Below, piece after piece: positions 1 to 6,950 of a stretch of 9,905 nt of DNA. Under the pieces are notes generated by a model. That model had not been told where the DNA came from and did no database searches. It saw only the letters and a program-made list of their open reading frames with translations. The first letter of the stretch is position 1. Every line of letters starts with the position of its first letter. The position numbers and the translations under genes were made by a program. Source of the stretch: Armatimonadota bacterium (lineage in GTDB: Bacteria > Armatimonadota > Fimbriimonadia > Fimbriimonadales > ATM1); the NCBI GenBank assembly GCA_013816225.1, contig JACDEQ010000062.1, positions 1-9,905 on the forward strand, written 5' to 3'.

Positions 1-1549
1 GGCCTTCGACTTCGCGCGTGACCAACCCTCGATACATTCCAATTCCGAACTGAATATGGACCACGTAGTCGCCGGGCTTTAGGTCGAGCACCGTGGCGAT
101 CGGCGCTCCCTCGCGGAACCGGCGTTGCGGCAGGCGCAGCCGTCCGACCCCGAACAGCTCGGCGTCTGTGAGCAGGACGGCCTTCTCATCCGTCCACACA
201 AAACCTCCGGCAAGGTTGCCCGAGATGAGGTAGACCGTGTTTGGCTTCGGTTCGTCGGGAACTTCGTCAGCCACGATGTTGAGGTCTATCGAGCCCAGTG
301 CGTGGCGTGCCCGCGTGGGCTGATCGGTAGCGACCACAATTTTGAGTCCGCTCCCCCCCCAATTGATTACCGACTGGGCGAGGGATTCCGGCCGGCCGCG
401 GTAAGGCGCGAGGGAGGTTATGTTGATTTCGGTCCTCTCGTCCGCCTTCATCCAATCCGGCATCGCGTTGAGAGCGCTGAGTGATAGGACGTTGGCGGAT
501 GTCCCGATTCGATCATCGGGCGCCAGGAAATCATCGGCGGTTTGCGAAAGGGTTTCGCCGCGACGGTGCCGATTCTCAAGCGCGTGGTTCAGGTCTTCGC
601 GGCCCCGTTCAGCTTGAATTTGCAGCTCGATCGGTTCATCGAGAAACACGTACCCCTCGCCGACGTAGTCGAACGCGCACGCACCGCCACCGTTGAGATA
701 AGGGAGGTATAGCTCCAACCGGTCGAAATACGCATTGGTTGCGAGCGCGGCCAAGTCTCCGGCGACGGCATCTCTCAAGTGTTCGGCGGCCTCAGGTTCG
801 AGGTGCTTGGCTTGCTCTTCGGACATGCAAGAGACACGATCCGCATCCGCCAATCCCAACCTCGGCATGACCGGGCGAACCGGCGCGAGCGTTAGCCGCT
901 TTACGTCGACGATGCTGCGTTGGGATTCGGAATCGAAAGTGCGCATGCTCTCGACGAAGTCGCCGAAGAATTCGGACCTAACCGGGAAGTCGCCGCCGGA
1001 GGGGAAAATATCGAGGATTCCGCCGCGCCGGCTAAACATGCCAGGCCGTCGCACGGGCTCCTCGCTCTCATAGCCAAGCGCGACGAGCCGCCTCATCAAG
1101 TCGACGATGTCGACCTCGTCCTCGATGCGCAGAGCGACGGTTGCAGAACGGAACTCCTGTGGTGTCATCGTCTGCTCGAGCGCAGAAACGGGAGAGGCGA
1201 TAACGATGCTCGGCTCGCCGCTCGCAAGCGCTGAGAGCGCACGCGCTCGATCCGAGAGAGCGTTCAGCTCCGGCGGCGCGTCGTCGAAGAGCCCGCCCTG
1301 ACCCGACGGAAGGTGCTTGATCACCCGCTCAGGAACACCTAGAAGAACAAGTTTGGCTTCCCAAGCCAGGGCGCGTTCATAATTCGGGGTGACGATCAGG
1401 AAACGCTGATCCTTGAGATCCGCTTTGAGGAATAGACTTGCAACGAGCGGCGCCTGTGCCTCCGCGCAGACGGACTGCCACTCGTGCCTGCCCTTCGGCA
1501 GCGGTAGCGGGGAGAGTGTGCGCACCCAGTCGCGAACGTGCATCGACAT
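1..1549 (-). CDS. mfd: Mfd transcription-repair coupling factor, N-terminal part (truncated by window edge)
   Basis: Mfd is an ATP-driven translocase that removes RNA polymerase stalled at DNA lesions and recruits UvrA. The minus-strand frame is open without a stop from the ATG at 1549 to the edge, giving 516 residues. Residues about 1-340 match the UvrB-like module: a GGILDIFPSG segment at 176-185 and FFGDFVESMRTFD at 194-206 are the conserved UvrA-contacting region. Residues about 340-480 fit the variable domain 3. The RNA-polymerase-interacting, CarD-like domain begins at about 488 with LKPGDYVVH and GIGMYRG. The helicase motor is off the window. No Walker A motif is visible in this N-terminal module, as is usual for Mfd. 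The start is uncertain: ATG at 1549 and ATG at 1543 are in frame and neither has a Shine-Dalgarno sequence. A TAGACT hexamer at 1551-1556 lies 7 nt before the second ATG. Divergent from recG across 51 bp. A run of eight G (353-360 on the plus strand reads C) encodes Trp-Gly-Gly and the frame is intact through it. Confidence 0.96.
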   Translation of the reverse strand, partial: MSMHVRDWVRTLSPLPLPKGRHEWQSVCAEAQAPLVASLFLKADLKDQRFLIVTPNYERALAWEAKLVLLGVPERVIKHLPSGQGGLFDDAPPELNALSDRARALSALASGEPSIVIASPVSALEQTMTPQEFRSATVALRIEDEVDIVDLMRRLVALGYESEEPVRRPGMFSRRGGILDIFPSGGDFPVRSEFFGDFVESMRTFDSESQRSIVDVKRLTLAPVRPVMPRLGLADADRVSCMSEEQAKHLEPEAAEHLRDAVAGDLAALATNAYFDRLELYLPYLNGGGACAFDYVGEGYVFLDEPIELQIQAERGREDLNHALENRHRRGETLSQTADDFLAPDDRIGTSANVLSLSALNAMPDWMKADERTEINITSLAPYRGRPESLAQSVINWGGSGLKIVVATDQPTRARHALGSIDLNIVADEVPDEPKPNTVYLISGNLAGGFVWTDEKAVLLTDAELFGVGRLRLPQRRFREGAPIATVLDLKPGDYVVHIQFGIGMYRGLVTREVEG

Positions 1550-1600
1550 AAGTCTACCTAATGAGATAAGATTCGGCCCTCCGACGCGTCCGTAAAGAGT
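1550..1600. promoter_or_regulatory. Divergent mfd/recG promoter region
   Basis: This 51-bp gap must hold the start signals of two divergent repair genes unless promoters lie inside the coding regions. Towards recG, TAAGAT at 1567-1572 could be a -10 hexamer, with the ATG 28 bp downstream. Towards mfd, TAGACT at 1556-1551 (minus strand) could be a -10 directly before the start codons. No good -35 hexamer is visible for either, and no LexA-type (SOS box) palindrome is seen. The assignments rest on weak hexamers and are inference. Confidence 0.4.
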
Positions 1601-3691
1601 ATGCCGGTGAGCAGTATTCCGAGCCGCCTCGATACAAGTGTCCAGTACCTCAAGGGCGTCGGGCCCAAGGCCGCTCAGGTGCTTGCGAAACTCGGCGTCG
1701 AGACCGTCAAGGACCTCCTCTACTATTTGCCGTTTCGGTACGAGGACCGACGCGATTTTCGGCCGATCGGAAGCGTACGTCCCGGAGAATGGGTGACGCT
1801 CAAGGGTAGGGTGGTCAGCCTCGACAGCAGGAATCGCCAGGGCAATTTCACGATCATTCGCGCGGCGATCGCCGACGGTTCTGGAGCTATCGGACTGATC
1901 TGGTTCAACCAGCGATGGATCAAGACGCAGCTCGACAAGCACGAAGGCGAAATCATCGTTTACGGCCAGGTGAAGGAAGGCAACTACGGCTACGAGATCG
2001 CTTCACCCGAGTGGGAGACCGTCGATCCCGCGGACGACGTAACTGGCTTTGCACGGCTGACCCCGATCTATCGGCTTACTGAAGGATTGAGTCAGAAGCT
2101 CATCCGCAAGGCGGCGCTGTCCGCCGTCACGTCCCTGCAACCCAAGGACATCGAGGAGACGTTGCCGGAGGAAATGCGCAAGGCAAACCGTCTCCAGCCG
2201 CTGATCTGGTCGATCAAGCAAGTCCATTTCCCGGACACGGAGGAAAGCCGCGTCGCCGCGCGGCGCCGGCTCGTCTTCGAAGAGTTTTTTGTTATGCAGC
2301 TTGGGCTCGCGATGCGGCGGGCGCAGACGGGCGAGGAGCCTGGCATCGCGTTCGAAGTGTCGTCCGCGGTGATCGAAGATCTGCGATCTGCTCTCCATTT
2401 CGAGTTCACGGCCGCGCAGACGCGCGTGATCGAAGAGATCTACAGCGACATGCGACGGCCGCATCCGATGAACCGGCTATTGCAGGGCGACGTGGGGAGC
2501 GGGAAGACCGCGGTCGCGGCTGCGGCGATGCTCGCGGCCGTGCGGTCGGGATATCAGGCGGCGCTCATGGCGCCCACAGAAATCCTGGCTGAGCAGCATT
2601 TTGTCAGCTTGCATCAGCTATTCGAGGGTATGGGCGTCCGCGTCGATCTGTTGGTAGGGAAACAGACCGCGAAGCAGAAGAAGCAGGCGATCGACAGGAC
2701 TACCGACGGCTCGGCGGACATCGCGATTGGCACCCATGCGCTCATCCAAGAGGGGGTTGCGTTCAATAAGCTCGGCCTTGTTGTCGTCGACGAGCAGCAC
2801 CGCTTCGGCGTTCTGCAGCGAGGCGCGCTCAGGCAAAAGGGGCACGGAAACCCGGACGTTTTGGTCATGACCGCTACTCCGATTCCACGGAGCCTGACCC
2901 TTACGCTTTACGGCGACTTGGACTTAAGCGTACTTGACGAAATGCCGCCTGGACGTATACAAATCAAAACGCATTGGAAGCTGCCCGCGGAGCGGAACTC
3001 GGTTTACGAGGGTGTTCGCAAGCTGCTCCACGAGGGCGCCCAGGCCTACATGGTCTGCCCTCTCGTTTCGGAGAGCGAGAAGATGCTCGCTCAGGCGGCA
3101 AACGAGCTCTACCTTCGTATGTCGCAGATGGTCTTCCCCGAGTTTCGGGTGGGACTGCTTCACGGTCAGTTGAAGACGAAGGAGAAGGAACAGTCGATGG
3201 AAGCCTTTCGCCGGCACGAGATCGATGTGCTGGTGAGCACGACGGTGATCGAAGTCGGGGTAGACGTTCCGAACGCCTCGATCATGGTGATCGAGGATGC
3301 CAACCGCTTCGGCCTGTCTCAGCTGCACCAGTTGCGCGGCAGGGTGGGCCGTGGGGAAAGGCAGAGCTTCTGCGTCCTGATCGGCGCGGCGAACAATTCG
3401 GACGCCGAGGCGCGGCTGCGTGTGATGGTTGAGACCAGCGACGGCTTCCGCATCTCCGAGGAGGACCTGCGCATACGCGGCCCGGGTGAGCTTTACGGGA
3501 CCAGGCAGAGCGGCGAATTGGAGCTTCGAGTGGCAGATCTTCTTCAAGACGGCAAGGTGCTGCAGGAGGCTCGGCAGGCAGCGACAACCTTGGTCAGCGA
3601 TGACCCCAGACTGAGCCGGCCCGAACATGCTCGATTAGCCGTTGCGGTTCGCGACTGGGACAGCCGCGTCGCTTCTACGGATGTAAGTTAA
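1601..3691 (+). CDS. recG: RecG ATP-dependent DNA helicase
   Basis: RecG remodels stalled replication forks and branch-migrates Holliday junctions and R-loops. The 696-residue length is normal for the family. The N-terminal wedge region has a helix-hairpin-helix-like LKGVGPKAAQVLAKLG at 17-32, then YYLPFRYEDR at 41-50 and an OB-fold up to about residue 150. The superfamily 2 helicase motifs follow in order: Walker A GDVGSGKT at 296-303, APTEILAEQH at 324-333, Walker B DEQH at 397-400, TATPIPR at 424-430, STTVIEVGVDVPNA at 546-559 and the motif VI region QLRGRVGRG at 577-585. The RecG C-terminal region with RIRGPGELYGTRQSG is at 625-638. The ATG at 1601 is used because it gives the expected N-terminus; only a weak AAAGAG precedes it, and a GTG at 1607 is a possible alternative. 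The 3' end overlaps the convergent gene on the other strand by 17 bp. Confidence 0.98.
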   Translation: MPVSSIPSRLDTSVQYLKGVGPKAAQVLAKLGVETVKDLLYYLPFRYEDRRDFRPIGSVRPGEWVTLKGRVVSLDSRNRQGNFTIIRAAIADGSGAIGLIWFNQRWIKTQLDKHEGEIIVYGQVKEGNYGYEIASPEWETVDPADDVTGFARLTPIYRLTEGLSQKLIRKAALSAVTSLQPKDIEETLPEEMRKANRLQPLIWSIKQVHFPDTEESRVAARRRLVFEEFFVMQLGLAMRRAQTGEEPGIAFEVSSAVIEDLRSALHFEFTAAQTRVIEEIYSDMRRPHPMNRLLQGDVGSGKTAVAAAAMLAAVRSGYQAALMAPTEILAEQHFVSLHQLFEGMGVRVDLLVGKQTAKQKKQAIDRTTDGSADIAIGTHALIQEGVAFNKLGLVVVDEQHRFGVLQRGALRQKGHGNPDVLVMTATPIPRSLTLTLYGDLDLSVLDEMPPGRIQIKTHWKLPAERNSVYEGVRKLLHEGAQAYMVCPLVSESEKMLAQAANELYLRMSQMVFPEFRVGLLHGQLKTKEKEQSMEAFRRHEIDVLVSTTVIEVGVDVPNASIMVIEDANRFGLSQLHQLRGRVGRGERQSFCVLIGAANNSDAEARLRVMVETSDGFRISEEDLRIRGPGELYGTRQSGELELRVADLLQDGKVLQEARQAATTLVSDDPRLSRPEHARLAVAVRDWDSRVASTDVS

Positions 3692-5012
3692 GTGCTTGGC
3701 TGAGTGCTCTTCGATTCGCTGCCGGCTGCGGCTGATTAGACAAGGGCCCGCGATCATCCCAGAGGCCCTTAATCGAGCCGAAGTAGTTGGTCCAGTGCGA
3801 GTATCGCTGCAAGTCCATCCACAACACGTAGGAGGCGCTGTTCGACTGGCCCCTGGCCACAACGGGGCGAACCGCGGCGTAGCCGGACGGCACCGCGAGC
3901 GTCGACGACGACCAGGTGTCACCGTAGTCGTTTGTGACCCAGCGCTGAATCTCGAATCTGCCGCCATTCGGCTTGCTTAGGACTACGATGCGTGGGTCCG
4001 AGTGGTCTAGAACGACCCCTCCCGAATAGTACGGCTCTGACTCGATCGTTCCGGGCGTCGTTTGCGGAAACCAGCCGCCCCCGTCGGTTATCTTTCGATC
4101 CGTCCACCTGCTGCCGTCCCAACGAGCGTAGTAGTATTCGTGGTGGTTTCTTTCGGGAAGGCGGGCGTACACCGCTACGGGATATCCGTCATCGCTGACC
4201 GCCACATCCCATATCCATGCCCTGATATTTTCGACCCTGCCATCGTAGACCAGGTCGCAGTTTTCGGGACGCACCGGAAGGGTCTGCACCGTGGCGATCT
4301 GCGTGCCGTCGGCTCTGTAAAACGCGCCCATCTCATAGTAGAAGTGATAAACGCTGTTGGTCGGCTCGCTGCTCGGATGGCCGTCGGTCGCCAGGAAGTG
4401 CATTCTGGACTTGCCGTCCGCCGCCACCTTGATGTAGGGGCGGTTGTCGGGGTCTGCTCCCTCTTTCGCGAAGAGGATTTTTCCCTTCGTCCATGTCCTG
4501 CCTAAGTTGTCGGACCAGCTTAGTATCGGCTTCCATTCGGTGCCGCGCCACGTCATAAGGATCCTCTGCTCTTCGGCCAAGTAAACAGGGTTGGGGTAGC
4601 AATAGCCCGAGTGCGGCGGCTCCGCGTTGGGGTTGAGGTTCAGCTTCCGTTCGGGTGTCCAGTTTTGGATGGAGGTTTCCACAGACTCCACCGTTTCCCG
4701 CATGAACATATCCGGCCCCGAGTGCTTTGAGTAGAACGCCATCAGGCGGTTGTTGGGCAGAAGGAGCAGGGAAGGGTTTGTGTGGTCGTCGGCCTGCAAT
4801 TCTTCGCGGAGCGTGAACGTTTCGGGCGAGAGCCCCCAAGGCGCGACTTTCCCCACGACGATGCTTCCGACGTGGCTCGTCCAGCCCGCGTAAATCGCTC
4901 CGCCGGCCGCCACCGCCCTTGGATCCGCGAACCAGCACCACACCCCGTCGTCGGTTATCGTTTGATCGAGCTGCGGGTGCAGAAGGAGCAAGGCGAGTGA
5001 AGACAGAAGCAT
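3675..5012 (-). CDS. BNR_4-type beta-propeller protein, probably exported
   Basis: A 445-residue protein that matches, from memory of the family, the BNR repeat-containing family (Pfam BNR_4), whose members are seven-bladed-propeller-like. Diagnostic segments are DDGVWCWFADPRAV (21-34), YAGWTSHVGSIVVG (41-54), DDHTNPSLLLLP (75-86), YPNPVYL (139-145), RPYIKVA (191-197), TDGHPSSEPTNSVYHFYY (209-226) and GAFYRADGT (229-237). Asp-box motifs are SDNLGRTW (167-174, with Asn at the Asp position) and TNDYGDTW (360-367). Related propellers include sialidase-like proteins and some polysaccharide lyases, so a glycan-related role is plausible, but catalytic residues cannot be assigned. The N-terminus is a short hydrophobic stretch (residues 2-11) without a basic n-region, so export is likely but not certain. 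A TGA lies in frame five codons before the ATG, which fixes 5012 as the earliest start. There is no Shine-Dalgarno sequence. The gene is 186 bp downstream of lemA on the same strand. Confidence 0.88.
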   Translation of the reverse strand: MLLSSLALLLLHPQLDQTITDDGVWCWFADPRAVAAGGAIYAGWTSHVGSIVVGKVAPWGLSPETFTLREELQADDHTNPSLLLLPNNRLMAFYSKHSGPDMFMRETVESVETSIQNWTPERKLNLNPNAEPPHSGYCYPNPVYLAEEQRILMTWRGTEWKPILSWSDNLGRTWTKGKILFAKEGADPDNRPYIKVAADGKSRMHFLATDGHPSSEPTNSVYHFYYEMGAFYRADGTQIATVQTLPVRPENCDLVYDGRVENIRAWIWDVAVSDDGYPVAVYARLPERNHHEYYYARWDGSRWTDRKITDGGGWFPQTTPGTIESEPYYSGGVVLDHSDPRIVVLSKPNGGRFEIQRWVTNDYGDTWSSSTLAVPSGYAAVRPVVARGQSNSASYVLWMDLQRYSHWTNYFGSIKGLWDDRGPLSNQPQPAANRRALSQALNLHP

Positions 5013-5018
5013 TTGGCT

Positions 5019-5024
5019 GTTGTA
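5019..5024 (-). promoter_or_regulatory. Candidate -10 element, leaderless type, for the BNR_4 gene
   Basis: On the minus strand TACAAC lies exactly 6 nt before the ATG at 5012. A transcript starting 6-7 nt after such a -10 would begin at or next to the start codon, which fits the missing Shine-Dalgarno sequence. No -35 hexamer is recognisable at the expected distance. Inference from spacing only. Confidence 0.35.
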
Positions 5025-5108
5025 TCACATTCGGTCGACGCGCTGGCTTGCAGTCAGTCATGGCTTCCTCGGTCAGTAAACGTGAGGACGAGACAGCCGG
5101 GCAAACGG

Positions 5109-5135
5109 ATGCGTTACCGTGCTGAGATAACGCAT
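5109..5135. promoter_or_regulatory. Perfect 8-bp inverted repeat, operator- or hairpin-like
   Basis: ATGCGTTA (5109-5116) and TAACGCAT (5128-5135) are exact inverted copies separated by 11 bp. The arms extend by a G-T wobble and one more G-C pair outward. The element sits in the 186-bp gap between the lemA stop and the BNR_4 start, about 97-123 bp upstream of the BNR_4 ATG. It could be a dimeric-regulator operator for the BNR_4 gene. It could instead be a hairpin at the end of the lemA transcript, although no U-tract follows on the minus strand. Confidence 0.45.
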
Positions 5136-5198
5136 TCCACCTTCGCGGCAGGGTGCCATTTTTTTTCGGATTTTGGCAATCACCGAAGAGTTTGAACC

Positions 5199-5753
5199 CT
5201 ACAATGTGGAAGTTGTAGCCGCAAGCCGCTCCGCGTGATCCATTTCAAAATATACCGGGCGAACAGCGTTGCCGGCGAGGAGCGACGAAGGGAATGACTC
5301 GAGGGCGATTCGATACTCGCGCACGTTGCCGTTGTAGAACCTGCGGGCGGCGGCGATTCGGTCTTCGGTATTCGCCAGTTCCTCTTGAAGCTCCAGGAGT
5401 TGGGAGCTTGCCTTGAGATCGGGGTAGGCCTCGACCCGTGCAAGAACGGTCCCGATTACGCCTGACAGTTTCGATTCGCCGATGCCCAGGAACCTCACAT
5501 CCGTTTGCCCGGCGACGGCGTTTCGGGCAGCTAACACGCGGTCCAAAATATCCCTCTCGTGGGCTGTATACCCTTTCACAATCTCGATGAGGTTGGGCAC
5601 CAAGTCGTGCCGACGCTTCAGGGCTACGTCGACGTCGGACCACGATTCCTCAGTTAGATTGCGCAGTCTGGCAAAGTGATTGAAGATGGCGACCGACCAT
5701 ATAAGAATCGCCATCAGCACTGCCACCGGGATCGCAAACCAGAGATAGTTCAT
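5199..5753 (-). CDS. lemA: LemA family membrane-anchored protein
   Basis: LemA-family proteins have one N-terminal membrane helix and a long helical-bundle domain facing the periplasm or cell exterior; their biochemical role is unsettled. This 184-residue version has a TM segment at about residues 4-24, then NLTEESWSDVDVALKRRHDLVPNLIEIVKGY, in which the WSDVDVALKRR.DLVPNL block (38-55) is the family signature. A second conserved block runs from YPDLKAS (110-116) through LQEELANTEDRIAAARRFYN to about 160. The start is taken as the ATG at 5753, which overlaps the TGA of the preceding gene as ATGA. A GTG 21 bp earlier (5774) is in frame but has no better ribosome site. The coupled neighbour suggests that the two proteins act together at the membrane. 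A 6-bp inverted repeat, CTACAA/TTGTAG (5199-5218), surrounds the stop codon. Confidence 0.93.
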   Translation of the reverse strand: MNYLWFAIPVAVLMAILIWSVAIFNHFARLRNLTEESWSDVDVALKRRHDLVPNLIEIVKGYTAHERDILDRVLAARNAVAGQTDVRFLGIGESKLSGVIGTVLARVEAYPDLKASSQLLELQEELANTEDRIAAARRFYNGNVREYRIALESFPSSLLAGNAVRPVYFEMDHAERLAATTSTL

Positions 5754-6535
5754 ATATCCAATGCAGTTCGCCACTTGGGCTCGAAACCACTATCCTGCCA
5801 TACGTATTCGGGGATCAAAGCGACGAAGTCCTGAATTTCGGCGAACACTTCTCCTATTTCTTCTGGGCTAAAGAAGCCCGTTTGAGTGATAACGATCCAC
5901 ATGTTTCCGAACTGCCAGTCCCTGGGAGGAATGCTGAGCAAATAGTCGATCGCCCGGGGATGGAGTATATCGTAAACGGACTTGACATCCGCTGCAGACA
6001 CAAAGTACTTGGTATTGAATTCCTCCGATTCGAACGAGATATCGTTCACACCGAACGGGACGGCGACCCGCGTGAGAAAGCCGTCGGGGGTCAGGCGCAT
6101 TTTGCGGAGGAGCAAAGGAATGCGCATCACCACAACGCCACATTCAAAGTGGCTCTTGTATTTGCTTCTTTTGTCGTCGCGTCTCTGCGTCCGGCATTGG
6201 TAATCAAATGCATAGAGAGCGGTCGTTCCATCTTGGAGCAGAAGGAGGTTTTCCAAGGCGACGAAATCGCCGACGCGGAATGGTTCGAAGTCCGCCAATT
6301 GGTTTGCGAAGCGCTTGTTGCTGGGCCAATCCGAATCGAACGGCTCAGAGGTCGCTAAATGCCGGCCGGTGAATCCATGCGGCAAAAACTGTATGCCGTT
6401 AGATGCGGCGAACGTTGAAAGTGCGGCTTGTCGAGCTTTTTGCTTCTTGTAGGAGTGCCAGCTTGCGAGCACGCCTACGATCGCCATAACCGCGCCAATT
6501 GCTACAAGAATCCAAAAGTCTGGCGCGGATAACAT
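5750..6535 (-). CDS. Uncharacterised one-TM membrane protein, lemA partner (DUF3137-like)
   Basis: A 261-residue protein with a strong N-terminal TM helix at residues 7-27 followed by a basic stretch (KKQKARQ) and a soluble domain. The segment FESEEFNTKYFVSAADVKSVYDILHPR (168-194) resembles, from memory, a block shared by uncharacterised membrane proteins that often sit beside lemA. The later VPSF/YVW-like end is also present here as IPEYVW (241-246). I call it DUF3137-like only loosely. The ATG at 6535 is chosen because AAAGGGG lies 7 nt before it, one of the few clear Shine-Dalgarno sequences in the window, and because it puts the TM helix at the N-terminus. A GTG or other start further upstream (to 6619) only adds unstructured residues. 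The stop overlaps the lemA start by 4 bp, so the pair is very likely one transcriptional and translational unit. Confidence 0.82.
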   Translation of the reverse strand: MLSAPDFWILVAIGAVMAIVGVLASWHSYKKQKARQAALSTFAASNGIQFLPHGFTGRHLATSEPFDSDWPSNKRFANQLADFEPFRVGDFVALENLLLLQDGTTALYAFDYQCRTQRRDDKRSKYKSHFECGVVVMRIPLLLRKMRLTPDGFLTRVAVPFGVNDISFESEEFNTKYFVSAADVKSVYDILHPRAIDYLLSIPPRDWQFGNMWIVITQTGFFSPEEIGEVFAEIQDFVALIPEYVWQDSGFEPKWRTALDI

Positions 6536-6877
6536 CAGATTGCCCCTTTGAAAGACGGGCAAGCGACCGGCAAGGTTGCGACATGTCCCGTCGCCCGTAG
6601 GAGCCAACCTGGCGGTCACTCGAGCCTGACGATCCGCGGATGCCGAGCAGTACCGGTTTGCGACTTATTCCGTATCCACAGACGGCTGGAGCTAGAGCAT
6701 CGACACCAGCCATCGCTCGGGCTGATGCAGGCAGAAGGGCACGCATTTTGCAATGTCTGCGGACTTCCGGGATGCAGGTGATGTCGCTTGCAAAGCTCGT
6801 TGGGCTGCGCATCTTTGAAGATCGCTGCCAGGAGGAGCTTTCCACTAGATCGTAGCCCTCACCATCCAATTAGCTCT

Positions 6878-6883
6878 ATTGTA
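6878..6883 (-). promoter_or_regulatory. Candidate -10 hexamer (GGGA-TACAAT) upstream of the lemA pair
   Basis: The minus strand reads GGGATACAAT, with the hexamer TACAAT matching the sigma70 -10 consensus at five of six positions. It points towards the lemA-partner gene, whose ATG is about 340 bp away. No -35 is recognisable. It resembles the TACAAT before prpC and the TATATT before the small plus-strand gene. Confidence 0.25.
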
Positions 6884-6940
6884 TCCCGGCCGTCCGATCG
6901 GCGCGATCAATACAACTGAGACCCTCTTTCACCTCACGGG

Positions 6941-6946
6941 TATATT
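6941..6946 (+). promoter_or_regulatory. Candidate -10 element, leaderless type, for the small membrane protein
   Basis: CGGG followed by TATATT, which matches TATAAT at five of six positions. It ends 4 nt before the ATG at 6951 and 7 nt before the second ATG at 6954. A transcript starting at the usual distance would begin at about the second ATG. No Shine-Dalgarno sequence is visible, which fits leaderless translation. Confidence 0.4.
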
Positions 6947-6950
6947 GAGA

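Larger units (their letters stand above)
6536..6950. other. 415-bp divergent intergenic region without a convincing gene
   Basis: This stretch separates the lemA-partner gene (minus) from the small membrane protein (plus). It contains the AAAGGGG ribosome site of the former and the TATATT promoter-like hexamer of the latter. On the minus strand GGGATACAAT ends at 6878 and could be a distant promoter for the lemA pair, which would give a 5' leader of roughly 335 nt. A minus-strand frame from a TTG at 6869 to 6399 is open for 156 codons, but it has Ser/Arg-rich, low-complexity composition, no ribosome site, and overlaps the start of the real gene, so I do not call it. Confidence 0.5.

Noticed and set aside
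2924..3628. Minus-strand frame of 234 codons antisense to recG
   Set aside because: recG on the plus strand has all helicase motifs; the antisense frame is a by-product of its GC-rich codon use.
4333..5061. Minus-strand frame of 242 codons overlapping the BNR_4 gene
   Set aside because: It lies almost wholly inside the BNR_4 coding region in another frame and has Arg/Gly/Pro-rich shadow composition; only its start signal is noted as a finding.
5147..5166. GGCA-GGG-TGCC followed by eight T, terminator-like on the plus strand
   Set aside because: The stem is only 4 bp and there is no plus-strand gene upstream for it to terminate.
5199..5218. CTACAA/TTGTAG inverted repeat at the lemA stop, considered as a terminator
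   Set aside because: Only 6 bp, AT-rich, and no U-tract follows on the minus strand.
6399..6869. Minus-strand open frame of 156 codons ahead of the lemA partner
   Set aside because: TTG start without a ribosome site, Ser/Arg-rich composition unlike a folded protein, no recognised motif, and about 136 bp of overlap with a better supported gene in another frame.
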